DNA of 64,000 nt from JAENVT01 sp963805445 (GTDB lineage: Bacteria > Actinomycetota > Acidimicrobiia > Acidimicrobiales > Ilumatobacteraceae): assembly GCA_963805445.1 (NCBI GenBank), contig CAWDUI010000002.1:62001-126000 (forward strand), read 5' to 3'. Positions 1-10,452 of this stretch are shown here, piece after piece (position 1 is the stretch's first letter; every line of letters starts with the position of its first letter). Position numbers and translations under genes: made by a program. The notes under the pieces were generated by a model. It was not told the origin of the DNA. It was given only the letters and a program-made list of their open reading frames with translations, and did no database searches.

Positions 1-447
1 GATCGGCGCGTCGTGATCGAGCCCCAACGACACTTCGATCGCCCGCACGAAGACGTTGGCCATGATGCGCTCGACATTGCCCTGGTAGCCGTCCCACATG
101 CCGGTCGGCTTGTTCGGGTGGGGCTTGGTGTTGAGACTGCCGTCTGCGCGGATCCGGTAGCCGAACCATTCCTCGGCGACGGCTCGAAAGGCGCCGAACG
201 ACACATCGGCGTCGGTCATCCAACCCGGCCACATCAGCGAGCTGCCGTCCTCCGGCTCTCCATTGACCACGTCGCAGGGGCGAGCGACCACACCGCGCAT
301 GTACTCGAGCATCGAGTAGCGCCGCGCCAAACCGGGGAAGGTGATGGCGGCGTCGTCGTCGACCAGAACCTCGATGCCCTCGTTCAGGGTGTCTTCGAGT
401 AACAGGAGAAAGTGGCCCTTCTCCAGGTGATAGGGCATTTGGCCCAC
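1..447 (-). CDS. Unrecognised protein, 3' end outside window
   Basis: The reading frame runs open from a GTG at 447 to the window edge, giving at least 149 residues. The start is supported by a GGAGAGGAG ribosome-binding site seven bases upstream; an in-frame ATG at 438 is the alternative. The protein opens VGQMPYHLEKGHFLLLLED and is rich in aromatic residues and Trp/Gly-Pro (SSLMWPGWM, PTGMWDGYQG). I see no signal peptide, membrane segment or catalytic motif that I recognise. It lies 62 bp downstream of the cyclase/ATPase gene on the same strand and could be co-transcribed with it. No function is proposed. Confidence 0.6.
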   Translation of the reverse strand, partial: MGQMPYHLEKGHFLLLLEDTLNEGIEVLVDDDAAITFPGLARRYSMLEYMRGVVARPCDVVNGEPEDGSSLMWPGWMTDADVSFGAFRAVAEEWFGYRIRADGSLNTKPHPNKPTGMWDGYQGNVERIMANVFVRAIEVSLGLDHDAPI

Positions 448-509
448 GATCGGGCTCCTCTCCGTAACGGTCGAGTACTACGAGTCTGAATCCGGTGGAC
501 TTGATACTG

Positions 510-3500
510 CTACGTGGCAACTTGTTTCGCCAGCTCGAAAACTTCGATCTGCTTCGGCAGGCCCTTGAGCGAGAGCATGCCGAGCGAGCGGCCGACGGGC
601 AGGTCGAGGCCGTGATCGATGACCGACTGCGAGATGTGGGTTCCGCCGGTGGTGGCGGTCGCCATCACGCGGGCCGCCTCGGCGACCGCCAGCCCGGACG
701 CATCGCCGCCGAGCTCGAAGACGGATCCGCTGGCGAGGCCGACGCGCACCGCAACCGCGCCACCCGGCACCACCAGCGAGGCGTGCTCGATGGCCTCGTG
801 CAGTGCGCCGGCAGCATCGACGGCGTCACGCGGATGCTCGAACCACGACGAGAAACCATCGCCGGTCGATGTCATGATCGAGCCGCGGTATCTCCCGACG
901 ACGGATCGCACGATGCGATGGTGCTCACCGAGGATCACCGCCCACGCAGCATTGCCGGCACTGGCCATCAACCGGGTGGACTCGACGATGTCGGTGAACA
1001 TCACGGTCCGCACACGCCCGGACGGCGTGCCCACCCGACCGGCGACCGAGGTCAGCCGCTCGCGGTGCAGCCGGGCCAGCAACGGTGCGCCGAGCGCGTC
1101 GAGCGTTTCGAGCGCCTGGCGTGACTGATCGAGCTCCACCTGCCCACCGCGGCCGGTCATGAAGGCGTGACGCGCTGTTTGCACGTGCAGCAGCGCTTGC
1201 TCGAGGCCCGAGCCGGCTTGGATCGCCGACTCTTCGGCGTGTCGCAGCCACACCTCGACCGAGCCGTCGTTCAGCTCGATCGCCGCAGTCGCCATCAACA
1301 ACGAGATGCCGATCGGCCAGTCGTAGCTGGCCCGCACGCCGCGATCATGCACGACTTGGAAGGCGGCGAACAGCGCGTCGACGACCTCCAGGTTGCCGGC
1401 CAGGATCGCCGCGTCGAGCTGGGCGAGATGGAATCCGATGTTGCGCGCCCCGATCTCGCGTCGCGGCGGGCGCCATCGAGGCCGCAACATCTCCTCGGCC
1501 TCGTCAGCGCCGCGCAGGAGCGCCGTCGCCACGAACTCCGGGAACGGGATGAACATCTGGTGCTGCCGGGCGATCTCGACGAGCGCGGCGACGCCCGGTT
1601 GATCGCCTCTCGCAGCGCGTCGCCACATCGCCGTCGGGAGTGTGAGCACGAACGGGTCCCCAGAGTCGGCGCGGCGAGCGCTGAGAATGGTCGACTCGGT
1701 GTCGTTGTCGGCATCCGCGAATCGCCCGAGGCGCGTGTTGGCCACGGCCCGAACGGCAAGGCCCACGGCGTGCTCGGCCCAGTTGGAGATCCGTGCACAG
1801 CGGTCGATCGAGACGGATGCGTTGCTGACGGCGTCCATCGGCTGGCCGGCCGACAGCTCCACCACGGCGCGGCGCGCCAAGCTCCCACCGAACCACCAGG
1901 GATCCGGCTGGGCCAGCGCGGCGCGCTCGGCCGCGAGGAACGACGCGGTGGCTCCCTCGACATCGAGGGTCGCCAGGCGGTGCAAACCCCCAGCGAAGTG
2001 CACCATCATCATGGTCAGCGGGTCGTCGATCCCGGCAGCAAGTGCCTCGGCCGTGTCGATCAGCTGCTGGCGACGGGCGTGCTCGAGCGCCGCGTACGAC
2101 ACCTCGGCAAGGATCGCTGCCGCCCTGGCACGCCACATGTGGTCGATCCCGCCGTCGTCCACGAGCGCGCCGACCATGTCGTCGAGCTCGGTGTGCCGTC
2201 GGGGCCCGCCCCTCGTGAAATCGGTGCGCAGCGCCAGGATCAGGCACTCGGCGCTCGAATTGCGAGACACCGCGGCCCTGACCGGTTCGGTGTCGTCGCT
2301 GCGCACATTCGGCGAAGGCGTCGGCCGCTTCGATCAGGCGCCGGGTCGCCTCATCGCGGTCGAGCTCGTTGAAGCGAGCCTTGCCGAGGCGCTCCAGCCA
2401 GGCGGCGCGCTCGCGACGATCCGCCGAAGCGTCGACGAGGAACTCGGCCAGGTCGCCGGCTGCCGACCACGACCCCGCTCGAGGGCTTCGCGGAAACCGG
2501 CCTCCACCAGCTGGCGATGGCGCACGGTGCCGGTGCACCCTGCGGCGGCCGACAACCTCACGAGCGTGCCGGCAATCGCCGATGCGTTCGACGAGCCGTC
2601 GAGCCGTTCCAACACCTCGGCGGCGACTTCCTGCACCAGCTCATCGGTCGCCAGATCCAACGCCGTCGTGCGCAGCAGCGGATGAGTGAACATCACCCCT
2701 CCGGCGACTCGCCGCACTGCGCCGATGGCGACGAGGTCGTCGAATCGCCGCGTCCTTGCCGGCGAGGACGTCGGCGTCGTCGGGCCCGTGACGTACCGCA
2801 GCGTGCTCGGCGAGCGCGATCACGATCGCAGTGCGCAACGCCTCGGGAGCGAGTGTTGCCAACCGGGCTCGCCACGCCACCTCCACGGGAATGGTCCCGC
2901 TCGTCGCTGCCGGCGACGGCAGCACCTCACCGATCGATATCGAGTCCGCCAGCGCACCGAGCGTCAGCGGATTGCCACCGCTGAGCTCGACCAGCCGGGC
3001 GATGGTGCGCGGATCGGTCACACCGGGCGAGATCCGCCTGGCCAGCTCGCGGGCCTCGCGGTCGTCGAGCACGCTGAGCGTCAGACGACGGGTGATGGGC
3101 TCCCCGATCAACCTGCCGACGAGCGGCGACGATGTGGCCTCGTCGCGGACGACCAGCATCAGGCACATTCGAGCCAGCTGACCGGTCAACGAGGCCGTAC
3201 CGAGGCGGAACGCGAGATGTTCGATGTGATGCCGCCCGGTCTCATCGAGCCACTGCGCGTCGTCGATCACCACGAGGTACGGCAGGCCGCTGCGGAGCTG
3301 ATCGTCGATCCCCGCGGCATCGAGATGGATGTCGGCGGTGATGTCGCCGCTCTCGGGGACGGCGACGACCTGACACGCTGTGCCTTGCTCGCCGGCCTGG
3401 GTGACGAGCCACTCGACGAGCGTGGACTTGCCGACTCCGGGAGGGCCGTCGAGCACCACCACGACCGGCTGACCGGTGCTCGCGGCCGTCAACCATCGCG

Positions 3501-3546
3501 ACAACTGGGCGCGTTGCGAGATTCGCCCGACGATGTCGACTGCCAC
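510..3546 (-). CDS. AAA-type ATPase with C-terminal class III nucleotide cyclase domain (frameshifted)
   Basis: About 1,010 residues. The N-terminal third holds a nucleotide-binding domain with Walker A GPPGVGKS and Walker B LVVIDDAQW. The middle is helical and TPR-like. The last ~170 residues are a class III adenylate/guanylate cyclase homology domain, with metal-binding Asp in MFTDIVEST and in TSTGDGF, and the late Arg in EAARVM. Proteins of this build are presumed cytosolic signal-responsive regulators; the ligand is unknown. The start is GTG 3546, preceded by GGAGG at good spacing. The frame changes three times, near 2744, 2476 (a CCCC run) and 2308, and protein similarity continues smoothly across each change, so assembly indels are likelier than a pseudogene. 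It is divergent from dxs. Confidence 0.75.
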
Positions 3547-3669
3547 GTTGACCTCCGCAGCCGACACTACGCCACGACTCCGCACAGCGGTTGGCCGGAC
3601 ACACACATCGCTGCCGGGTTCGGCCTGAATGCCGAGGCCACTGCGGCGGGCAGTAACGTCGTGCCTGCC

Positions 3670-5636
3670 ATGTCGCTGCACGAGATCCGTCGGCCCGCAG
3701 ACCTGCGGGCTTTGAGCCACGCCGACCTGGAAGAGCTTGCCGGTGAGATCCGTGACTTCGTGGTGCAGGCCGTCGCCGAGACCGGCGGTCACCTCGGCTC
3801 GAACCTCGGCGCAGTCGAACTGACGCTGGCGCTGCACCGGGTGTTCGACTCGCCGCTCGACGCGATCCTGTGGGACACGGGCCACCAGGCGTACGTGCAC
3901 AAGATCGTGACCGGTCGGCAGAACCGCTTCGACCAGCTCCGCCAGGCAGGCGGGCTCTCCGGGTACCCCAGCCGCGAGGAGAGCGTCCACGACCTGGTCG
4001 AGAACAGCCACGCCTCGACGATCCTGTCGTACGCATACGGCCTGGCCGTCGCCCGCGACGCCGGCACCGATCCACGCCGCCACATCGTCGCCGTGATCGG
4101 TGACGGATCGATGACCGGCGGCATGGCGTACGAGGCGCTGAACAACATCGGGCATTCCGGTCAACGGGTGATCATCGTCCTCAACGACAACGGCCGCAGC
4201 TACGCGCCGACGATCTCCAACCTCACTGCCGGGCCAACCCCGATGGACCGCTCGATCGCCGACCACCCGAGCCTGCCGGCGCGCATCACCGACCGGCTGT
4301 CGCACAGCCTCACCAACATCCGACTCAACCCGGTCTACGTGAAGCGTCAACGCAAGCTCGAGCAGTTCCTCCGCGAGCTGCCCTACGTCGGCCCACAGGC
4401 AGAAAAGGGTGTCGAGGCGTTCAAGGCCGCGGTGCGCGAGTTCCTCCAGCCACCCTCGTTCTTCGAGGCGCTGGGTGTCCGCTACGTCGGCCCGATCGAC
4501 GGCCACGACATCGAGGAGCTCGAGCGAACCTTTCTGAACGCGATCGAGCTCTCCGCGGAGGGTCCGATCCTGGTGCACGTGCTGACGCAGAAGGGTCGCG
4601 GCTACTCGCCGGCCGAGGACGACGACGAGAAGCACCTGCACGACGCACGCCGGTGTTCGATCCCGCTGTCGGCCCGCCGCCTGCCATCCCATCGGGATAC
4701 ACACAGGCCTTCGCCGAGGGGATCATCAAAGAGGCCGAAGCCGACCCCCGGGTCGTCGCGATCACTGCGGCGATGGCGGGACCGACCGGATTGATCCCGT
4801 TCCAGACCCGGTTCCCCGACCGATTCTTCGATGTGGGGATCGCCGAGCAGCACGCAGTCACCGGTGCGGCCGGCATGGCGATGGGCGGATTGCGGCCGGT
4901 CGTGGCCATCTACAGCACGTTCTTGAACCGAGCATGGGACCAGGTCGTCTACGACGTCGCGTTGCACCGCCTGCCCGTCGTGTTCTGCCTCGACCGGGCC
5001 GGCATCACCGGCGACAACGGTCCGAGTCATCACGGCGTCTACGACCTCGCCCTGCTGGCCAAGGTGCCGGGCATGCGCGTGCTGGCACCGTCGAGTGCAC
5101 AAGAGCTGCAGGTCATGCTCCACGATGCGATCGAACTGGCCGACGAGGGACCCGTGGCCATCCGCTATCCCAACGGCACGGCGCCGCAGGTCACCGAGCA
5201 CGAGGTGGGGGTCGGCCTGCGCGCCAACCGACTTCGACACGGCGACGGGTCGGTCTGCATCCTGGCCGTCGGCAAGCTGGTGTCGTTCGCCAACCAGGCA
5301 GCCGTCGCCCTCGCAGCACAGGGCATCGATGCCACCGTCTGGGACGTGCGGTCGTGCGCGCCGCTCGACTCGGCGATGATCGCCGACGCGGCCACCCATG
5401 GCGTCGTCGTCACGTGCGAAGACGGCATCCGCGACGGCGGCATCGGCATGACGATCGCCGACCAGGTGCACGAGATCGCCAGCGAGGTGCCGGTCGAGGT
5501 GCTCGGCCTCCCCGCCAAGTTCATCCCGCAAGGAAAGCCCGACCGCATCCTGGCTCAGCTCGGCCTCGACGCCGAGGGCATCGCCGCGGCGGTGCGTCGC
5601 CGCCTGGCGTCCACGTCGCCCACCAAACCGGTCTGA
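3670..5636 (+). CDS. dxs: 1-deoxy-D-xylulose-5-phosphate synthase (one frameshift)
   Basis: Condenses pyruvate and glyceraldehyde 3-phosphate to DXP, the first step of the MEP isoprenoid pathway. It is TPP-dependent and cytosolic. The N-terminal part shows DTGHQAYVHK (about residue 70) and the TPP/Mg motif GDGSMTGG (about 143) followed by VLNDNGRS. The C-terminal transketolase part shows FDVGIAEQHAVTGAAGMA and DRAGITGDNGPSHHG. About 655 residues, normal for the family. One base is missing near 4646, between DEKHLHDA and PVFDP; restoring it joins the two halves in register. The start is ATG 3670, with GTG 3661 also possible; neither has a strong ribosome-binding site. An enoyl-CoA hydratase gene follows after 5 bp. 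Confidence 0.93.
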
Positions 5637-5641
5637 GCCTC

Positions 5642-6442
5642 GTGCCGAACCAACGATTCGACCGCTACTCGCGGCTGCAGATCCAAATGCGCGATCACGG
5701 TGTGATGCTGATCACGCTGTCGAACCCGGGCAAGCTCAATGCAACCGATGCGGTGCTGCACGCCGAACTGTCGACGATCTTCGCCGATGTGCATGCCAGC
5801 CCCGATGTTCGGGCCGTGGTCGTGACCGGCGAGGGAACCGCGTTCAGTGCCGGGGGCGATCTCGATTGGATCGGCGAGCAGGTCGGCGACTACGAGCGCA
5901 CGATGAGCGTGATGCGCGAGGCGGGCGACATCGTCCGCACCATGATCGAGTGCGACACGCCGATCATCAGCGCCATCAACGGCGTCGCCGTCGGCGCCGG
6001 CCTTGCTGTGGCGCTGATGGCCGACATCTCGATCATCGACCAGGACACCAAGCTGACCGATGGCCACCTGCGACTGGGCGTCGCGGCAGGCGACCACGCC
6101 GTGGCCATCTGGCCGTTGCTGTGCGGCATGGCCAAGGCCAAGTACTACCTCTTGACCAGCGACTTCATCGACGGGCGCGAGGCGGAGCGGATCGGGTTGG
6201 TCTCCAAAGCGCTGCCGGCCGCCGAAGTACTGCCCGAGGCATTGTCGATCGCCGATCGGCTGGCCTGCGGTCCGCGCCAGGCGACTGCACTGACCAAGCG
6301 GGCCCTCAACCACTGGCTTCGGCAAGCCCTTCCCAACTTCGAGGCCTCACTGGCGTACGAGATGCTCAACTTCCTCGGCCCCGAGGCCGCCGAAGGCCTG
6401 GCCGCACTGCGCCAACGACGACGACCAGAGTTCTCCGAATGA
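5642..6442 (+). CDS. Enoyl-CoA hydratase/isomerase family protein
   Basis: Crotonase fold, 266 residues. The oxyanion-hole segments are visible as GTAFSAGGDLDW and NGVAVGAGLAVALMADI. The usual catalytic Glu pair is not clearly present: LRLGVAAGD stands where hydratases commonly have an E near this position, so the reaction (hydratase, isomerase or other CoA ester chemistry) cannot be fixed. The start is GTG 5642, five bases after dxs. The stop overlaps the next start as ATGA, so dxs, this gene and the phosphatase gene probably form one transcription unit. Confidence 0.88.
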   Translation: MPNQRFDRYSRLQIQMRDHGVMLITLSNPGKLNATDAVLHAELSTIFADVHASPDVRAVVVTGEGTAFSAGGDLDWIGEQVGDYERTMSVMREAGDIVRTMIECDTPIISAINGVAVGAGLAVALMADISIIDQDTKLTDGHLRLGVAAGDHAVAIWPLLCGMAKAKYYLLTSDFIDGREAERIGLVSKALPAAEVLPEALSIADRLACGPRQATALTKRALNHWLRQALPNFEASLAYEMLNFLGPEAAEGLAALRQRRRPEFSE

Positions 6443-7245
6443 ACATCGACCGGGACCTCGCCGCCGATCTCGCCCTTGCCCTGGAGTTGGCCGGCGTCGC
6501 CGACCGGATCACGCTGCCGTACTTCGAGCGGCGCTCGTTCAACCTCAGCTGGAAGGCCAACCACACCGAGGTCACCGAGGCCGACCGCAACGCCGAGTCG
6601 GCAATCGCTGCGGAGGTCATCGCCCGGCGACCCGACGACGGCCTGTTCGGCGAGGAGCACGGCGTGGTCGGCAACACCGACTCGCCCTGGCGCTGGGTGG
6701 TCGATCCGATCGACGGCACCTCGAACTTCGTCCGCGGTGTCCCGGTGTGGGCCACGCTGATCGCCCTGACGCACCGTGACCACGGTCCCGTCGTGGGAGT
6801 CGTGTCTGCGCCGGCACTCGCTAGACGGTGGTGGGCGGCGAAGGGCCTCGGGGCCTTCGCGGACAACCGGCCGTGCACGGTTTCGACCGTCGACCGGCTC
6901 GACGAGGCCCAGGTGTGCGTGACCTTCTCGAGTGGGTGGGACGACGCCGGCCTGACCGACCGCTTGGTTGCGCTGCAGACTGCGGCCTATCGCGCCCGCG
7001 GCTTCGGCGACTTCTGGCAACACATGTTGGTCGCCGAGGGTGCGATCGACCTGGCGATCGATGCCATCGGACTGGCTCCGTACGATCTCGCCGCCGTCAT
7101 GGTGGTGGTCGAGGAAGCGGGCGGGATGTTCACCGATCGCCACGGCGAACGCACCTACCTGCATGACTCCGCCGTCTCCTCGAACGGCCTGCTGCATCAC
7201 CACATCGCCGGCCTCGGTGACGAGTCACCCATCGAATCCGTTTGA
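6439..7245 (+). CDS. Inositol monophosphatase family phosphatase (possibly histidinol-phosphatase)
   Basis: Mg-dependent phosphomonoesterase of the IMPase/FIG superfamily, 268 residues. The metal-binding motifs are GEEHG (about residue 71), DPIDGTSNFVRG (about 88) and the C-terminal APYDLAAVMVVVEEAGG. In actinobacteria such genes act either on inositol-1-phosphate or, as HisN, on histidinol-phosphate. The Phe/Val pattern after DGTSNF resembles HisN, but this is not decisive. The ATG overlaps the upstream stop (ATGA). An inositol-phosphate synthase gene elsewhere in the window (57.9 kb) makes an inositol role plausible too. Confidence 0.85.
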   Translation: MNIDRDLAADLALALELAGVADRITLPYFERRSFNLSWKANHTEVTEADRNAESAIAAEVIARRPDDGLFGEEHGVVGNTDSPWRWVVDPIDGTSNFVRGVPVWATLIALTHRDHGPVVGVVSAPALARRWWAAKGLGAFADNRPCTVSTVDRLDEAQVCVTFSSGWDDAGLTDRLVALQTAAYRARGFGDFWQHMLVAEGAIDLAIDAIGLAPYDLAAVMVVVEEAGGMFTDRHGERTYLHDSAVSSNGLLHHHIAGLGDESPIESV

Positions 7246-7262
7246 CGTTTGCGGAGGTGGAC

Positions 7263-7889
7263 CTAGAGAACTGGGTGATCGGCCGGGCCGAACAGGAAGA
7301 ACGTGTCGAGGTACGGCGCGGGGTCCGCTGACCACCCGAACGCCACGACCTGCTGGCGAGTGCGACGGCCGAGACGGCCACGGAACATCTCGAAGTCGGG
7401 CGCCTCGACCTCGACCGCGGGCAACCCGGCCGCGGCGACCTGAGAATCGAAGCCTTCGCGCAGGCGCTCGGCGGCCCAGGCCAGCACCTCGTCGGGCAGT
7501 GCCGGCTCGAGTCCGAACGCGGCGCGCAGATCGGTCTCGTGGGCGTGCACATCCATGACCGCGGCGCCCGCCTTGGAGCCGTCCGGTGACGACAGGAACG
7601 ACTCGAAGGCGGGAGCAGCCTCTGCCCACTCGTCGACAACCTGGGCGACGGATTTGTCGCGCCCCCGTTCGACCTGTGCAGCAGTCCACGGAGGGGTTGC
7701 CGCGCCCTGCAAGTTGCCACTGAGGAAGTCGCTCATCACCCCGGACAGATGGGCGACGACGTCGTGGGCGTTCCAGGCGGGTGTAGCGGGCACGGCTCGA
7801 TCGCTGACGGTGTCGTCGACGAGGCCGGCGACGCGCAAGCGCGATGCCCGATAGATGGATCCGAGGTCGATGGTCATGAGGAGCGACAC
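7263..7889 (-). CDS. Maleylpyruvate isomerase-fold (DinB/mycothiol-dependent type) protein
   Basis: 208 residues with the MDMPI N-terminal pattern: PAWNAHDVVAHLSG carries one likely metal His, and MDVHAHETDLRAA carries the HxxE-type ligands. The family uses a DinB-like four-helix metal site, and many members are linked to mycothiol-dependent chemistry. The substrate is unknown. The start is GTG 7889, with ATG 7877 as the in-frame alternative; no clear ribosome-binding site is present. It is divergent from the PLP enzyme gene at 7946 across a palindrome. Confidence 0.8.
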   Translation of the reverse strand: MSLLMTIDLGSIYRASRLRVAGLVDDTVSDRAVPATPAWNAHDVVAHLSGVMSDFLSGNLQGAATPPWTAAQVERGRDKSVAQVVDEWAEAAPAFESFLSSPDGSKAGAAVMDVHAHETDLRAAFGLEPALPDEVLAWAAERLREGFDSQVAAAGLPAVEVEAPDFEMFRGRLGRRTRQQVVAFGWSADPAPYLDTFFLFGPADHPVL

Positions 7890-7905
7890 TACCGAGTCCG
7901 CAAGT

Positions 7906-7945
7906 CGGTAGGAACCGTCCTACCGGACGACGTAGCGTTGGATCG
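7906..7945 (+). promoter_or_regulatory. Palindromic operator and leaderless promoter of the 7946 gene
   Basis: CGGTAGGA-accg-TCCTACCG at 7906-7925 is an 8-bp perfect inverted repeat. A TAGCGT -10-like box at 7933-7938 ends seven bases before ATG 7946, and no Shine-Dalgarno site is present. The palindrome sits where the -35 would be, as expected for a repressor site. The regulator is unknown. Confidence 0.5.
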
Positions 7946-9110
7946 ATGAGCGACAGCCAGCAGCCGGCCACACGGGCCATCACGGCCGGACGTGCGCACA
8001 GCCGCACGTCGCTGGCGCCGGCGCTGTGGGCCAGCACGACGTGGGAATCCGACGATCTCGCCGACGCCAATCGCCGGGCGACATCCATCCGCGCCGGCGA
8101 GTTCTACAGCCGCTACTCCAATCCGACGGTGCGTTCGTTCGAGGAAGCGATCGCCTCGCTGGAGGGTGCCGACGACGCTCTCGCGTTTGCGTCGGGAATG
8201 GGTGCGATCGCCACGGTCGTCTTCGGCCTCTGCTCGTCGGGTGATCACATCGTTGCCCAGCGCCAGCTGTACGCCGGCACACTCGCCTTCCTGCAGGGAC
8301 CCTGCCAGCGGATGGGCATGGAGATCACACTGGTCGATGCCACCGAGCCCGGCGCGTTCGCCGCCGCGGTGCGGCCGGGCAGGACCATGCTCGTGCTGGC
8401 CGAGTCACCATCGAACCCGCGCCTCGAGCTGGTCGACCTCGACGAGCTCGGTGCGCTGCGTGGTCCGATCACCGTCGTCGACTCGACGTTCGCCACACCG
8501 CTCGGGCAGCAGCCGCTGGCCCACGGCGTGCACCTCTCTCTCCACTCGGCGACGAAGGGCATCGCCGGCCTGAACGATGCCACCCTCGGCGTGGTCTCGG
8601 GCGAGCAGGAGCTGATCGACGCCATCTGGGCGTACTCCGTGCTGCACGGCGCCACCGCTTCGCCGTACGACGCGCTCGAATGCCATCCGCGGCATCCGTA
8701 CCCTGGCGGTGCGAACCGCACATCAGGCGGCATCGGCGCTGCACATCGCCGAAGTGCTCGTCGAGGAGCCGGCGGTCGCTGCAGTCCACTACCCCGGCCT
8801 CGTCTCGCATCCGCAATTCGACCTCGCCAAGCGCCAGATGCGACATGGCGGAACCGTTCTGGCCATCGAGCTCGCCGGTGGTCGCCAGGCTGCCGAGCGG
8901 TTCATCGGTTCGCTGCAACTCGCTCGCGTCGCCACCTCACTCGGTGGTCCCGAGACGCTCGTCTGCCATCCGGCAACTTCGACCCACGCCAGCCTCACGC
9001 CGGACGAGGCCGAGGCCATGGGTGTCAGCGACGGCCTGTTGCGCATCTCGGTGGGGCTCGAAGACACCTCCGATGTGGTGAACGATCTGACCAACGCGCT
9101 GCATCGATGA
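7946..9110 (+). CDS. Cys/Met-metabolism PLP-dependent enzyme, cystathionine gamma-synthase/lyase-like (one frameshift)
   Basis: Fold-type I PLP enzyme of the transsulfuration family, about 388 residues. Visible motifs are YSRYSNPTVRSFEEAIASLE, FASGMGAIATV, AESPSNPRLE and the PLP-lysine motif HSATKGIAG (about residue 203). The G after the lysine and the lack of the usual Y-L-N-G-H stretch differ from typical CGS/CGL, so the exact reaction is open. One extra base near 8678 breaks the frame; removing it gives ALNAIRGIRTLAVRTAHQ. The stop overlaps the esterase start (ATGA). A second family member, metY, is at 38451-39761. Confidence 0.85.
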
Positions 9111-9775
9111 CCCGAGTGCTGTGCCTGCACGGTCTCGGCGGGACCGGCGCAACGATGTGGCCCATCGTGGCCGCCTGCATCGACGCCGGCTTCACCACGC
9201 TGGCGCCGACATTGCCCGGGCACGGTACCGACCCGCAGGATCTCGCCGGTGTCACCTGGGAGGATTGGGTCGAGGCGGCCCGGGCGTGGGACGCAGATGC
9301 TGTCGTCGGGCAGTCGATGGGAGCCAACCTCGCACTGCAACTCGCTGCCGAGCACCGCTGCGCGGCGGTCGTGTGCGTCAACCCGGTCCTGCCCGACGCC
9401 GACGCCATGGAAGGACTCGAATGGCGCAAGAGCCGGGGTCAGGAGTGGGTCGACGTCGGCGAATCGACTGTCGGCGAGATCGCCTACGAGCGCCTTCCCA
9501 TCGATGCCGTCATCGCCATGACCGATGGCGTTGCCACGATCGACCTGACGACGGTGGATCGCCCGGTGCTCTTGGTGACGAGCGCCAACGACGACGTCGT
9601 CGACCCGACTGCGTCCGATGCGATCGCGGCTCTGCTCGGCGATGTGCGACGGCTGCGACTACGCCGCAGCGGACATGTGGCCACGCTCGACGTCGAACGC
9701 GACGTGCTGCAGCGGGCAACCATCGACTTCATCAGGGCTCACTCGGGCGAGCGCCACACCGACCAGCTTCAGTGA
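9107..9775 (+). CDS. Alpha/beta hydrolase (carboxylesterase-like)
   Basis: 222 residues, the small esterase type without a large lid. Catalytic elements are the LHGLGGTG oxyanion loop at the N-terminus, the nucleophile elbow GQSMGA (Ser about residue 69), an acid in SANDDVVDP (about 161) and a His in RSGHVATLD (about 188). Its substrate is not predictable. It is translationally coupled to the upstream PLP enzyme and overlaps the convergent NfuA-like gene by 7 bp at the 3' end. Confidence 0.87.
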   Translation: MTRVLCLHGLGGTGATMWPIVAACIDAGFTTLAPTLPGHGTDPQDLAGVTWEDWVEAARAWDADAVVGQSMGANLALQLAAEHRCAAVVCVNPVLPDADAMEGLEWRKSRGQEWVDVGESTVGEIAYERLPIDAVIAMTDGVATIDLTTVDRPVLLVTSANDDVVDPTASDAIAALLGDVRRLRLRRSGHVATLDVERDVLQRATIDFIRAHSGERHTDQLQ

Positions 9776-10422
9776 TAGTACGGGTTCTCGCCCGACGCAT
9801 GATCGGTGAGATCCCGAACACGCTCGATCTCGGGTACCTGTTCGACCAGCATGGTCTGCACACCGTCGAGCATCGTCATGCGGCTCATCGAGCAACCGTG
9901 GCATCCGCCACCCATCGTCAGGTAGGCGGTTCCCTCGCCGTCGTGGCCCACGTACGAGACGAAGCCTCCGTGTGCGGCGAGCGCCGGGTTGACCTCGCCC
10001 TTGATCAAGGCTTCGACCTCGGCGCTGAGCTCATCGTTGGAGATGAGCCCCTCGACGGACGGCGCCTTCGGCTTGTTGGGGTTGCGGATCACCAAGCCCT
10101 GCGTGGCCGTGTGGTCGAGCGTGGCGCCTTCGAGCAGATCGATCGCCGAGGCGGCGATGATGACCTTCAAGCTGCCGATCTCGGGACGCGAGTGGGTGCG
10201 GACCTCGTCGCTGAACGCTGCCTTGGTGACGATGTCGAAGCTCAGGTCGTACTTGAAGTCTTCGCCAGGGTTGCTGACGATCTCCAGCCGGAGGCCGAGG
10301 CGCTCGCCTTCGGGCTCGGCATCACGGAGCTTCACCAGTTCCTGTAGTGCCTCGGGAGTAACAGTGATGATCTGACCGATGTCGGTCTGTGCGGCCTCTG
10401 CGGCAAGTGGACTCACGCCCAC
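9769..10422 (-). CDS. nfuA: NfuA-like Fe-S cluster carrier
   Basis: 217 residues in two domains. An N-terminal degenerate A-type (HesB/IscA-like) domain is followed by a NifU C-terminal domain with the cluster-binding motif GGGCHGCSMSRMTM (Cys at about 172 and 175). The family assembles or delivers 4Fe-4S clusters in the cytosol. Here the GG-C-HG-C spacing is intact, so it should be functional. The start is GTG 10422 or GTG 10416. The gene stands alone between convergent and co-directional neighbours, with no suf/isc genes in view. Confidence 0.88.
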   Translation of the reverse strand: MGVSPLAAEAAQTDIGQIITVTPEALQELVKLRDAEPEGERLGLRLEIVSNPGEDFKYDLSFDIVTKAAFSDEVRTHSRPEIGSLKVIIAASAIDLLEGATLDHTATQGLVIRNPNKPKAPSVEGLISNDELSAEVEALIKGEVNPALAAHGGFVSYVGHDGEGTAYLTMGGGCHGCSMSRMTMLDGVQTMLVEQVPEIERVRDLTDHASGENPYYH

Positions 10423-10452
10423 AACGCTACCGCCATGATCCGGCCGTGACCA

